From positions 6,944,001 through 7,008,000 of the forward strand of contig NC_058195.1 of NCBI RefSeq assembly GCF_907165205.1: 64,000 nt of DNA. The letters run 5' to 3'. Positions 24,157-36,179 of this stretch are shown here, in pieces; within the stretch, counting starts at the first letter, position 1, and the number at the start of each line of letters is the position of its first letter. The stretch is from Coccinella septempunctata. Lineage: Eukaryota > Arthropoda > Insecta > Coleoptera > Coccinellidae. The notes under the pieces were generated by a model that saw only the letters and a list, made by a program, of their open reading frames with translations, was not told where the DNA came from and made no database searches. A program made the translations under genes and the position numbers.

Positions 24157-25540
24157 AGAAGTTAATGTCATCATTGTTCACATTTTCGGAAGAAGAAGTA
24201 ATTCAAGTAAAGACATCTGTTAAGCCGCAGAACAACAACTTTTCAAAATTTCAAAGCCTTCTTGACGAAGAATTTTTTTGAACGTACGTTTTTTTGAAAG
24301 TCATAAACAAGAATCCTAGCTTCATCATCCCACCAACAGTTGACAAGGCCACAACGTGATTGTAAGCAGGTCTTAAGAAATAGTAACTCAAACAAATCGC
24401 AAGAAGTCCTAATGCTACAGTGTCTGCTCGTAATAAAGCAATATTGCCAATTATGATGTCAAGATCTCTGCTGTCGCCATATCTTTTCTCCTGATGTTCA
24501 GGTCAGCTCGTTTTATAACCAACACTTTTCAAAAATTCAAGTCGATTGGTATTAAATCAGTGTACCTTGAGGTCTAATCCACCGAGCTCCTACAACCAAT
24601 GAAAACCCCTGAAGAATCTGTCAAATTTTCCCAAATTTGAAAATGGTTTCCAGTAATGTTAATCTACCAACCTTAATCGTTATATAGAAAGCTTCTCCTA
24701 CGCCGCTGACGCTTAGACCGAGGCTCATCTACCAGCTAATTGCTCTCGGATGAGGAAATTGTCAGTTTTAAGACCGCGTGGCGTAACATGGAAAAACGAT
24801 ATACCAATCACTAACCTCGGGGTTGTAGTTGAGAACCGAGAAATCGCAATGAGTATCTCATCGCGCTCGCTTACTAATTGACTTTACCCGAATCTATTCC
24901 ACGTGTGTCGCCTTTGCGATTTTTAGCGGAACCGGCAAAAAATAGGAATCCCGCGGTTGGTTAGGTGGAACGGGAAAATTTCAGTTCTCATGACTGTCAT
25001 CTGTCATCGGGGAACGGTTTTCTATGGCCGGATGTTAGACGTCATCGGCTCGCGGCCAATCGGCGAAGGTCTGATGCGTGACGTCGAATTGACATATAGA
25101 GAAACGAACCATTTACTGAAATGTGGCACCAAGCTATGATTTTATCTTGGAACATAGTACAAGGAATGGAAAATAAGCATTTGTTGTTGTCCAAAGAATG
25201 GGGTGGAATAGTTGACTGAGAAGCATCGAATGTGTGTACCCCAACAAAAGATTCATAGCACTGCATTAGCCATTTCATGTATTACTATTGATTTAATGAT
25301 TTTAAGACCATTTCGGAATGACACAGCCCTGCAAGATATCACCAGAGCGATTCTCTTTCCGTTACTTTTTTTTTTGGGACTTTTTCCCTTCTATGTGCCT
25401 CTTCTATGCCGTTCTTGTGCCTTTTTTCATGGGCTATATAGGATTATCTTTGAATTGATGACGTGGCAGGTAGTGCTTCCACGCTTGAGAGGAAGGAGGA
25501 AGGGGTGATCCCCAAGGTTCTATTCTGGCGACCATAATTT
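24157..25540. other. Intergenic DNA with a GC-richer core; candidate regulatory region
   Basis: 24690-25100 is GC-richer and non-repetitive within this window, with no protein signature on either strand. It lies about midway between the two Pax gene starts, where shared enhancers would be expected. Regulatory function is inference. Confidence 0.35.
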
Positions 25541-25549
25541 TAAACTAGA

Positions 25550-25612
25550 AGGTTTAAGAAATCGATTTTATGTTTTCATGTGGAAGCCTAAGCAATGCTG
25601 AAAGTATCAACC
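25550..25612. repeat. Diverged fragment of the 494-bp satellite monomer
   Basis: GTGGAAGCCTAAGCAATGCTG aligns with the monomer phrase ending in GGAAGCCTTGGCAATGCTG. It lies just left of the LINE fragment, with more monomer sequence resuming at 26515 on its right. Confidence 0.55.
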
Positions 25613-25619
25613 GTATTGG

Positions 25620-26514
25620 AAACATATACTCATTCATTCATTCATTTCTGTATCCCGTTACCGGGAATAAATCTGCAAAAAGACATACAAAAAGAACAGA
25701 CTTATAATTTCTTAGGGCTAATTGCGACTGTGTGCCCTCCTGTGACTGAAGAGACCTAACCGTGACCTACAGATCCTTCCACACTCCGGGCATGGATAGT
25801 CACCAACCAGATCTGACCGCCGCTGTATTCTTCTCGAGTCTCCATTACAAATGTGCACCACAGACCTCCACTGTGACCTGTCCAACGCTAGTTGTTCCCA
25901 GTTATGATTGGCATCAACTGATTTTAGGGATTGATGTGTATTCTTCAACCGCTTATACTGACCCCCCTGGTTTCCGGGCTCCCTCTGTCAATTCGCCATA
26001 TAGAGCTATTTTGGGGAGTCTTGTGTCTTGCATCCTCAGAATGTGGCCGCTCCATCAGAATCGAGTCCTCGTTACTTGAGTCTCAATTGTTGTACAACTC
26101 GCGCGTTGCAAGACTTCTGCATTCGAAACTTTGTGGAACCGTCTGATGTGCAATTTCTGTCTTAGATGACGTTGTTGCGCTTGTTCAAGCTGTTTAATAT
26201 GTCGCCTGTAGGGCGTCCAGCTTTCGCTTCCGTAAAGAAGCGTTGGAAGGACGACTGCTTTGTAAACAGCTGTCTTAGTCTTCAGATTGAGGTTGTGATT
26301 TTGAAACACTCTGACCTTTAGCTTCCAGAAAGCCCGTGATGCCGAATTGATACGGTTGTATATTTCCGTGTCTAGGTTAGCCCTAGTATTTATGAAGCTT
26401 CCTAAGTATTTGAACTACTCGACCTGTACCAGAGTTCCGTACTCCAGGCTGATATCTGTTTGAAGGCTTTCTGGTGGACCTACCAGGATTTTGGTTTTGT
26501 CAATATTGACTGAT
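25620..26514 (-). mobile_element. Non-LTR retrotransposon (LINE) 3' end, copy 1
   Basis: Minus-strand translation gives the end of a reverse transcriptase: YLGSFINTRANLDTEI and RINSASRAFWKLK (about 26420-26300), LLYGSESWTPYRRHIKQLEQ (about 26250-26180), and a C-terminal Cys/His cluster CPECGRICRSRLGL...HRRAH (about 25790-25725). This C-terminal zinc-finger-like tail is common in RTE/CR1-type elements. The 3' tail is a CATTCATTCATT repeat at 25628-25640. Truncated at the 5' side and frameshifted. Confidence 0.85.
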
Positions 26515-26905
26515 TTTTAGACAGAGGAGCAAATAAGTCATTTTAAGGTGTCTCCTTGCTTATTCTTGACCCAAAAGATCGAGATTTTCATAATCCATTT
26601 CATTGACTAATAATAATAAACCTAACCAATGCTGATTACAGAACCGAAAATCTCAATTGAATCTGACGAATGGGTAAAACAGAAGATATCGCAGATTGAA
26701 TTTTGAAATTTCAACGATGATGCCAATCTAAACTATGGGAGATAGTAGTAGTAGCTATCAAAATGGCTCTCAATAGACTCAGCGAATTCGAAAACCTATA
26801 TTTTCGTACCAAACTTTCATAATATATCTGACACTGTTTAATATAAAATCGAATATTTTTTTTATATCACTTTGAAAAGCCCTCAATAGAACTCTAAAGG
26901 GATTG
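26515..26905. repeat. Diverged solo copy of the 494-bp satellite monomer
   Basis: Aligns along most of its length to the 3.4-8.2 kb satellite: 'cagacagagTAGcaaat' (here GAGGAGCAAATAAG), 'gaagatatcgcagattga', 'ctcaatagactcagcgaattcg' and 'aaaacctatattttc'. Many substitutions and gaps show that it is old. 26906-27492 has no recognised feature. Confidence 0.8.
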
Positions 26906-27492
26906 AGTTCATGCCTGTTTCAGCACAGCGTCTTGAGCATTAGAAAAACAATAATGTATTTGACCTATATTTGTAGAACATCGAAACTTATATGTAAACC
27001 TCCACATGTGCCACGTGTTCTTATCAACTTTTGCAGTTGAAACTTCACTTGATGTACACAACCACCAAATTCTACGTGCTCCAGTTTGCATCAAGTCGAA
27101 TTAACGGAACAATGAAGGCATTCTCTTGGGAAACACACAGACAATGCAGATCCTGGTATTTCACACTACACTAAGCTCATCGGAGTTCGCTATTGCTCAC
27201 ATAGTTCAAGGAAATTCTTCATGCTTTATGAAGGAAATTGATAGCTTCTATCGAGAGCTTCTGTCTGAGAAGTGGTTTGTAAAGTGGGATGTTAGTTGAA
27301 GTCCCTCTGAAGTTTATCGAGTTATAAATGGATGTGGCAGTGCGAATACTCGTGGATTTTTGTCATCTTTGAGTGAAAAGTGCGAACTGTTTTGTTTCTT
27401 TGTCAGGTCACGAATTTCCTGATCCAGTATACTACGAAAGCGCTGAAGGGCCACACAAAAAAATAATCCAAATGTTTAATTCCAACTTGCTA

Positions 27493-27653
27493 AGTCAGAA
27501 TTCTGAGATACAAGTAGGAATTCTGAATTACAAGTCGGAATTCTGAGATACAAGTCGGAATTCCGACTTGCAAGTCAGAATTCTGAGATACAAGTCGGAA
27601 TTCTGAGTTACAAGTCGGAATTCTGAGGTACAAGTCAGAATTCTGAGATGCAA
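27493..27653 (-). repeat. 20-bp minisatellite, short array (opposite orientation)
   Basis: About eight copies of the unit GAATTCTGAGATACAAGTCG. This is the reverse complement of the unit in the larger array at 28433-29035, 780 bp away. Each unit contains the EcoRI palindrome GAATTC. Confidence 0.93.
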
Positions 27654-28040
27654 GACAATAGTGGGGCTAGAATTGGTCGAATGCTTTGTTGCATTCGATT
27701 GTTGTCGAATCATGTGAGCAAAATGCCCTCTGTAGAGCAGATTTGTCTCATTTAAGGCATGTATAGGCACATTTGGACCCTTAATCTACGCCTACCCTAT
27801 ATCTTTTCTTTCAAAAGTTTTAATGGACGTTATTGATTCTGACAAGCTCACAGAGCTTCTGAGGGGTTCGTCGTAACCTACGGGGAATCAGGATAATATG
27901 ATAATATATAATATATCTGTAGTATCCTAGTATATCCATATATGCTCGTAGAGTGACAATAAGTCGATCGCTTCTTCGTGTTTTGACACGATTTCCTAAG
28001 GCCTATCGCGAGCACTTTTTAGGAAATTCTAAAGACTAAA

Positions 28041-28154
28041 GGCCAATTTCATAATCAAACTTAAAGCCCCTTCAATTTTAAAGCTTTCCTTTAACCCTAC
28101 TGAAACTCAGACTAAACGAAACTTAAAGTGACTTTGAACTTTATTATGAAACTG
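28041..28154. mobile_element. Small hairpin MITE (about 114 bp)
   Basis: Imperfect inverted ends: GGCCAATTTCATAATCAAAC at the left and GAACTTTATTATGAAACTGG at the right. The interior repeats CTTTAA-type motifs. No clear target duplication. The rest of 27654-28432 is unremarkable. Confidence 0.55.
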
Positions 28155-28432
28155 GATGTAGCAATTTCGATAAAGTGCTCGAATCACTAACCACTAAGAA
28201 AGGTTTTGAAAAGTTTCCAGGAGCATAATTCTCGGGATTACAAAAATACTCCAAGTGCTTTCGAAAGCACTGGGCACGAAGCTTTGGGAGAGCTCAGCTA
28301 TGGTGCACCGAAGAGAAAAATAGAATATCATTTCATTAATCCAAAATTCCTCCAAGAAGCCAAAAACACATTCACGGATCAAATGCAAAAAAACAAAAGT
28401 CATCAGACCTATTTTAGCCCTCCTTCTGCCTT

Positions 28433-29035
28433 GCATCTCAAAATTCCGACTTGTACCTCAGAATTCCGACTTGTATCTCAGAATTTCGACTTGTATCTCA
28501 GAATTCCGAGTTGTACCTCAGAATTCCGAGTTGTATCTCAGAATTCCGATTTGTATCTCAGAATTCCGACTTGTATCTCAGAATTCCGAGTTGTACCTCA
28601 GAATTCCGAGTTGTATCTCAGAATTTCGACTTGTATCTCAGAATTCCGAGTTGTACCTCAGAATTCCGAGTTGTATCTCAGAATTCCGATTTGTATCTCA
28701 GAATTCCGACTTGTATCTCAGAATTCCGAGTTGTACCTCAGAATTCCGAGTTGTATCTCAGAATTCCGAGTTGTACCTCAGAATTCCGAGTTGTATCTCA
28801 GAATTCCGATTTGTATCTCAGAATTCCGACTTGTATCTCAGAATTCCGAGTTGTACCTCAGAATTCCGAGTTGTATCTCAGAATTCCGATTTGTATCTCA
28901 GAATTCCGACTTGTATCTCAGAATTCCGACTTGTATCTCAGAATTCCGACTTGTATCTCAGAATTCCGACTTGCATGTCGGAATTCTGACTTGTATCTCA
29001 GAATTCGGAGTTGCAAGTCAGAATTCTGACTTTAC
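28433..29035 (+). repeat. 20-bp minisatellite, about 30 units
   Basis: Unit GAATTCCGACTTGTATCTCA with variants (GAG for GAC, ACC for ATC, GAT for GAC). Variants recur in blocks, so a longer higher-order pattern is visible. Because 20 is not a multiple of 3 and the unit has no stop, all three forward frames stay open and give the same 20-residue peptide repeat in register shifts. The resulting frames (e.g. 28206-29045) are products of the repeat, not evidence of a gene. Confidence 0.95.
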
Positions 29036-29040
29036 ATCTC

Positions 29041-29261
29041 TGTAAAAGAGCTGCAGATGTGTGTAGTGTCACAGATTTAGCTAGTTATTCTGAAGGTAAT
29101 TATGTTTTTCCAGGGGTGGCACAGCTCATTATGAAAACTCGAAATGGCCATATCTTTTTATCAAGGCCGAATCAGAAGAAATGGTATAGGAAAAAAGCGT
29201 TTCCTTTGACCTCAAGAATCTACTGTTAAAATCTTTGTACGAGTCAAAGGCTCACACTGTA
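29041..29261. mobile_element. MITE family A, right-half fragment (copy 6)
   Basis: Contains 'gtgtagtgtcacagatttagctagttattctg', 'ggggtggcacagctcatta' and the right end GTACGAGTCAAAGGCTCACA. It abuts the minisatellite directly, which may have grown at the expense of the left half. Confidence 0.8.
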
Positions 29262-30088
29262 TGTGTATAGTTGTTTGATTACAAGAAAGAGAAGGTTTTT
29301 GATGTTTCAATAAGAGTTTTCACGAAGTCATCAAGAGCCATACTTCTGACGTTTGTAAGTCTTATGGATTGATGCCAGTGATTCAAATTTAGACTACTTT
29401 CAATCTTGTTATCCTTGCCTATTTCATTGAGTTCATGAGTTTCCTTCAGCAGTATCATATCATCTTGGAATGAGAGCTATGCTTTGATACAAATCGCTTA
29501 GTCACGTCTCTAACAGTTTCTGTCTATGTTCATTTCAACGCATCTTTCTTTCAGCTGATTAGAGTGCCTTAATGGATGGGCTCAGCTTTGGTTACTTCTC
29601 TGCTTCTTTCGAAGAAGAGAATCATAAAATTTCAAAACGAACGCCAATCAACCCCTGCTTTTCTGTCATAGGACAGATCCTGGTGCCATCACTTCAACCA
29701 TCGCCAAGGCTCGTTCAAAAAAACAATCGATCGACGATTGTTTGCACGCCCATGCTCAGCGGACAACAACCCAAAGAAAACAACAAGACTGCTACGATGG
29801 AGCAACGAGGGAGTTTGAAGAAAAGTCGGCTTCGCATAAAGCACAATAATACCTTGGCGTTTAAAGTTCCAAAGGGGCCGCATAGCTCCGGGCAGCCAGA
29901 GTGCTACAGCGGGTCTTTTCTACGCGCGGACGCCTTTGCAAGATTGGACATCCGAGAATTCCATATGTGCCGATGATTATTCTTGGATGTGACCTCATTA
30001 CGGTTAATGTTATGCTACCAGGAGGTGGACTTTGGCTGGCTCCTCGGGTTCTTGCGGGCTTTCAGGTCTTGATCGTCGAGAAGACGTA
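29262..30088. other. Intergenic DNA with a GC-richer block; candidate regulatory region
   Basis: 29640-30090 is GC-richer and unique in this window. Open frames exist on both strands (29572-29976 plus, 29689-29883 minus), but neither shows a domain, splice structure or start context worth a gene call. About 6.5 kb upstream of gsb. Confidence 0.35.
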
Positions 30089-30294
30089 CCAGGTATACAG
30101 GGTGAAGAAGGTGAGGCTTTGTATAAAACTTTCAAAATGACGAATTGGAAAAAAAATTGAAAATTTTTAAAAGAAACTTTTCTCCTGATGACTGAATGAA
30201 GAATATGGTAAAAGAAGACTTACCTATGATAAAAGTGTAAAAAATTGAATATCAGTAAAAAAAACAATAACATAACATAATTCATTGATACTGT

Positions 30295-30776
30295 AAGACA
30301 ATTTCTGTTTTGATAATGGATCTACGTTTTCGTGGACCCTGTATATAATATGGTTATTCACAAGGAAAATTTGTCGTGTATCATTTATTGTCTAGACACA
30401 GTCCAAATTTGAATCAATAACATAGAATAGGGACGGAGCTATAGTACTTCAGGTAAGTACCTCAAACTGTCAAAATATTAATAAAAACTCAAATTTCTCG
30501 AAAACCGTTGAGAATTCAGACAAAGTTGTGTTATCAAACTCATGTTAAAATTGAACAAGGAATCCAAAAATATAGAAATATATAGGGTGTTCCATTTAAA
30601 ATAACAAAGTTCATAGCTGTGCAGAAGAAACGAAACACTTTGAATAGTTTTAAATAATTTTAGGAGATGCTCTAATTGAAAAGAGGAAAGTTTTATTTGA
30701 AACTCTTTTTTGTAAAATTAATAGAATTGGAGTAATCGACCGCTGCCCTATGGCGCGGACACCCTGTATATTCGTG
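30295..30776. mobile_element. Fold-back family B, half copy
   Basis: Matches the right arm of the palindromic element at 54021-55081: TTTCTGTTTTGATAATGGAT, 'gtggaccctgtatataatatgg', 'ggacggagctatagt', 'tagggtgttccatttaaaataac' and 'taatcgaccgctg'. The left arm is missing. 30776-31600 has no recognised gene or repeat; the 98-codon minus frame at 31205-31501 has no domain. Confidence 0.8.
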
Positions 30777-31600
30777 TAAATTATTCACAAATTTCTTTCA
30801 CAATTGCCATCACGATCTACTTGTTCGTTGTTCCAACCCTCCAACAATCTTATTCGACCTAAAAATGGGGTGAAATAGGGTAGCAATCATAGCACTTCGT
30901 CAATAAAAGAACTTTCAGTAAAGTGTCGCAATTTTCGACAAGATTTTTTTCTAGAACTCGTATGTACTGAACCATTGTGAAAAAGGTCGATCCAGCCATG
31001 CTGGAAACTTGAAATTTACTGCAATTTAGTCATTATTCCAGGGGTTATAGCACCGTCATCTTGAATATTTCATATAGGCAATTTTTGGTGAAATGACTCG
31101 TTCCAATTACTCCTACCTTCTGTCAAAAAATGGTTAAATTTTGAAAACACCCCGTATTCAACCCCTAAGTATATCAAAAGTCGATCTGTCAGTAAATGCA
31201 TAAGTCACCACCGATCTCCACCCAAGGAATCCACCAACTCCACCACTTCAATTTCAGAATAGGAAGACAAATAAGACTCGAGCTGAAATTCCCCACAGAT
31301 TGACCCAGTTGAAACCCCAGAGAGCGATCTGCCATGCGGACAGAAATTAGGTACCCTAAGGACCGTCGACTTGTTTAAATTGCCTTCCAGAGGTCTTCGA
31401 AAAGGATCATTCCTTTCGGAAGTCCTATAAAATATTCGAGTTTTCCGAGAGCTACACAATGCCGGATCTTGAAGTGCTTGTAAGCCAATAATGGCGACCA
31501 TTTACAGCCGAACTCTTATCTATGGTCTGAGAATTGTCAATGTCAACAGGGTCGATGTGTCTAGATCATGCATCGCTCCTTTGATTAGTTTAAGTTATAG

Positions 31601-33047
31601 CAAAGATTATAGAGTAGAAAGATAGGAAACGAAGCGACTAAAGTGATGTGAGCGCCATCTGTGTTTCAAATGTGTTTTTAAGGCCCTTAGACTGGTTAAA
31701 ATTTTAATTCGTATGAAATTTTGCGAGATGTCAGAGTCAGATGGCCATTTTGATCAAACAGGTTTTGAATGTTGTGGTTCTCGTATCCATAGACAACCTC
31801 GTATCGCCTTTTGTTTTTCAAGCCCGTTCTAGTTGCTAATTAATGAAATTTGTGTCTGATTTCTTAGCGAAAACCTCAGAATATCGTTCGAAAATTGTAT
31901 GGTGAAGAACTGTGGATCAAATAAAGGGAATGTAAGTACTAAAACTGGTAACATGTGACTCGGTCATTCATTGATTTTTATTTTCACTGCTACCAAGTGG
32001 ATAAAATTTTCAGGGCGTAAAGGCTACTACCGACTACACCATGTGCAATGAACATTTTACTGCAAGTCGATTGAGATCTGTTCATCCACGTAAATTGTTG
32101 TATGCAGGAAGCATCCCTTGAATGAAGGGCTCATTTAGGGGAAATTATGACTTTTATACGTCCATTCGAAGATTCTCAATTGTCTTCAATATATTCAGAA
32201 ATGCAAAAGTTTTATGGATTTCGATTTGACAAACGGCTTACTGTCAAATTGTTGTTCGGAAAGACCAAGTTTCATGAAACCTTCTGTGAGTGTTTTGTTC
32301 ATTCATCAATCAATTCGTATATTGTGTCATACAGAGACCATACCATGAAGAAATCATAAAAAAGCATGAAGAAATTATACTGACGGGCTTGAATGCAGGT
32401 CTTGTATACCTCTGTAAGGTTTTTTTCAATTGTGGTTCTGAAAATTTTGTAAATAATATGTAAGTAACAGAAATGTGTATCCTATGACGGTAAATTGAAT
32501 ATTGGTTCATATCAATTTCTGATATAAATTGTACAAATTCAACTCAATTCATTAATTCAAAACGTTTTCACAGAAAAAACAACTTTGACGTACCTATAGC
32601 AGATAATCATATAATACTTTTGTATCCTTGTCAAAGCTCTATTCGTTATCCATAATTTAAAATATTTGTAAATTTTTTATAGATTGCAAATAAAAATTTA
32701 TCACATCCAACAGCGTATTTCATTGATACCAATCGATTCCAAACAATGTTCAGATGGAAACTAACATCATGGTCACAAAACAAAACCATCCTTTTGTTTT
32801 GTCGCTCAGGATGTTTGTTTTCTGGTCTCAACAAGGTCAATATTGAAATTCAATACAAGGAATAGAATTCGAATTTCGCGCCCCTCAATTATAAAACAGA
32901 AAACTGTTAGTAAACAGTTTTTCAGTATCGATAATACGTTTTCAGCGCCATCTCATTGTCAAATGTGTTTTCACTGGCCAAAATGTAGTCGGTTTTTAGT
33001 ACTAGCTATATGAGGGCGTTTCCTACCTTTCTACTCTATAATCTTTG
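31601..33047 (+). mobile_element. P-like element 2, inverted ends intact, interior decayed
   Basis: 31-bp terminal inverted repeats, 30 of 31 positions matching: both begin CAAAGATTATAGAGTAGAAA read inward. The left is at 31601-31631, the right ends at 33047. Flanks AGTTATAG and GGTTATAA look like a worn 8-bp target duplication. The ends resemble those of the second P-like element at 39096 (CACAGATTACAGAGAATAGA). A THAP remnant lies at 31899-32118. No catalytic transposase core is visible. 33048-34226 beyond it holds nothing recognised. Confidence 0.8.
31899..32118 (+). pseudogene. THAP-domain remnant in P-like element 2
   Basis: A possible exon 31899-31931 starts ATG and encodes MVKNCGSNKGN, ending at donor GTAAGT. 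A second, 32014-32118, follows TTTTCAG and encodes GVKATTDYTMCNEHFTASRL and 14 more residues before a stop. C-N-E-H-F matches the C-x2-H-F end of a THAP zinc finger. The first Cys pair and the central Trp are incomplete, so the domain would not fold normally. Confidence 0.55.
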
Positions 33048-34226
33048 GGTTATAAGTGGGTTTATAGGTAAGGTAACATGACATTTGCCATAATGGCGTA
33101 GTATGACAAAAACGTCGAAATTTTTATACCTTGAGAAATCTGTTATATCATAATTGAATTATGTTTTCGATGATTCATCTATCATTAAGCTATCCGGTTA
33201 GTTGAATTAACGTTTCCCATAAACCGTTAAGAAGTTTAATGTGATCACAGTTATTTGCTTCGAAGAAGGAACAAGACACTTATCCTTTTTCCATCAGTTT
33301 TTTAAGACAAATAAAGAGTTGCCTTGTGGGCGTTCTTCACTATTCCCCATAAACTTATATTATATTCGATTTGTGTAATTCGAATCCAATCGAATAATCG
33401 ATATGACGTTATGAAATGTAGATTTGCTGATGGGGATAAAAAAAAAGATAGGAAAGTACCTACTCAATTCTGGAATGCGCAATCGGCAGTAAAAATCAAC
33501 ATAATCCATCCAGCGTAATTGCGGAATAATCTTATGAATCATTTCGAAAAATAATCATTTTTACTGCCAACATAATGAAACTCGGGAGAAGGGATTTTGT
33601 CTTGAGAGTTGCATTGACCGACTCTGACTCACTACCTAATTAACACTTAAATTAATCTTTATTATTAGTTCTTTTATGTCCCGGCAAGAAATTGCTCTCT
33701 TGGGAACCAAAGCTCCGCGCAATAGTGAACATCTCCGATCTCTCTGTATCCGTGAAATTTGCAAATTACGCCTTGAAATACTGAAAATCGCGGTTTTTTT
33801 CCTTTCTCGGACTGACCGGATAAGCAATACGTGCGCAGGATAATGGATGACACCTATTAAAACTCGCGCATTAAATCTGCTGATAATGCTGTGGAAAACC
33901 ATCTTAATATATCTTGAACAGAGTCCCATCTTCCTCTATAGGAAGAGGTATATTATTTGAATGTATAGCCCATGTACGTACGTCCAGAAAAAATTAACAA
34001 AAACATTAAAAAAAGTTCCAAAAAAACGAAAAGAAGGAAAAACGGGCAAAAACCTCTTTCGAACAGGTAAGAGATAAAAGAATGTATGATTAAAGACATG
34101 ATTATCTGTATTCAAACAGTCTAACATTCAGTGGGTTATATAGTAGATCATGTAGCTAAATAGACTGAGTGCCAGAAGCATTTTTCATAATCTTCGAAAA
34201 TATTCTGTTAAATTGTTGCCCTTCTA

Positions 34227-34899
34227 TACAGGGTGAGTCTTCGACTCGTACAAATATTGTAACAGTAGATTCTTGAGGTCAAAAGAAACACTTTTTTAAT
34301 ATACCATTTCATCCGATTCGGCCCTGATAAAAATATATAGCCATTTGAACATCTGAACAAAATTACCTTCAGAATAACTATCTAAATCTGCGACACTACA
34401 CATCTGTAGATTCTTTAAACAGAGTTGTATTTAGCCAAAGTATATACATATTCAATTTTTCAAATTTCTCAGATACTTTTTAATTTTTGAAGATCAAATT
34501 ACTCGAAAACGGCTCATTATAGAAGAAAATATGAGGAATACTTTTAGTTTGCAAAGCCCTCAAATATTCATATGATAGCGTCCAACTTACTTTCAAGAGT
34601 TGGGTTCTTTGAATTTTTGGTATTTATATGGTACGTAATGGTCATAATGAGAAAACTGGGTGATATCTTGTGTTCGAAACAGATTGTTCAAATAAGTGAA
34701 AAACTATATTTCGAAATTCATTTAATTCGATATAACCGTTTGTAAGATAGAACTAAAAACATTTTTTCATGGTTTTCCAACAGCCTGTATCTTTTAAACC
34801 CAGCCTATTCGGGAAAAATGGTAAGGGAAAATAGTGTTTCTTTCGACCCCAATAATCTACTGTTGAAATATTTGTACGAGTCAAAGACTCACCCTGTAT
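34227..34899. mobile_element. MITE family A, copy 7
   Basis: Well-kept ends: TACAGGGTGAGTCTTCGACT at the left and GAGTCAAAGACTCACCCTGT at the right, TA-flanked, 673 bp. 34900-35740 to its right has no recognised feature. Confidence 0.9.
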
Positions 34900-35751
34900 A
34901 TACGGACCTATTTTGTGACGTATTTTATACCTAAACTCTCGTATTGTTTGAAAAAAATGAATGAAGAAGAGACATATATTTTTCCATCCACTTTCGCACT
35001 CTCAGTAAAGGTTCTTCAAGTACCAAATGTCAGAAAGTTCAAATAGTCACATTATGATATATAAATTATCATTTCTGAAAATAAATTATTTCAAAAACCA
35101 TTGAAAATGACAATGTATTGCTCAATATTGTTACCCATTCCAAGTTTACCATAAATCATAGTATTCATTTTGATTTTTGTGGTAATAAAATAAAATGGGT
35201 GGTCTGATGCTCAAGATAATTTTGAAGAAGACAAATTTACAATTCTAACCTGATAAATAGATTGTAAGTACGTTAATTTACCGCAGTAATTGTAATCAGT
35301 CAATAAACCTATAAATGATGGGAAAAATATGATATACATGAAAAAACTTATTAATACGTAAACTCTTAAAATTAATATATTGATTAAATAAGGCATATTT
35401 TTGGATAAAATGAGATAAAATATCTAATATGAAACCACAGTGAATTAAGAATATCAGAATGAAGCCATCTCTGGATCAAATAAATATGTAGGTACTAGGC
35501 AAAATCAGTTTTGGCATTAACAGACTATTAAGTATTAATTATTATAACCACCTAAAATTGATTCTTTCAGATGCAGATTTTATACTAAGACGAATTAGGG
35601 AATCCACTGGAGATCAACAGCTCGTAAAAAAGCACTAAACTAAAAGCTTATAACTGTATAGAAATACCAGAACTTCACCTATGAACTGGAGGATATCTTA
35701 ATTTTTACTCATTTTGTAACGACCAGTTGATGGTTAAATAATTTAATTCTC

Positions 35752-35812
35752 TATGACGATAGTTTAGTGTCTGAAAATCAGGGGGTCGTAGGTTCGAGTC
35801 CTGCTCTGGGAG
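35752..35812 (+). pseudogene. tRNA-like 3' half (B-box), probable tRNA or SINE relic
   Basis: GGTTCGAGTCC at 35791-35801 matches the pol III B-box / T-loop, with a 5-bp T stem (GTAGG / CCTGC) around it. The 5' side does not pair with the 3' acceptor sequence and no proper anticodon stem forms, so I do not call a functional tRNA. Confidence 0.35.
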
Positions 35813-36179
35813 GTACTTTTTTCAAAATTCAATTCTTGTTTGCATTCCGTTAAAAACTGACATAGATAGGTATGTGGCTCACGGAAAATTTTAGGAAACA
35901 TTTCTAGATGAGGGGCACAAAAGAGTCAGCTCTGACCTGACCACATTTTGAAGCTTAAATCTTCCTCTAGTGTCATTTTTGAAGCTTCACAATTAAAGGA
36001 TCTCTAAGTTGGCCGTGAGCTACCTAATTAATGCTGCTAAAAAAGCTGTTTAACTAGAAGCTTTTCATTGTGGATTATATTTCCTTTGGTCTGTCAGTTC
36101 AAAAGCACAAATTCCTCATGCTCATCATTTTAAACGATCTCTTACATGAATTACGTAAATGTAAATGTTTCAGAATATG

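Noticed and set aside
28206..29045. Long plus-strand frames (279, 192 and 172 codons) as repeat proteins
   Set aside because: They exist only because a 20-bp stop-free unit is repeated; all three frames are open and give the same peptide.
35752..35812. Functional tRNA gene
   Set aside because: Only the T arm is good; acceptor and anticodon stems do not pair.
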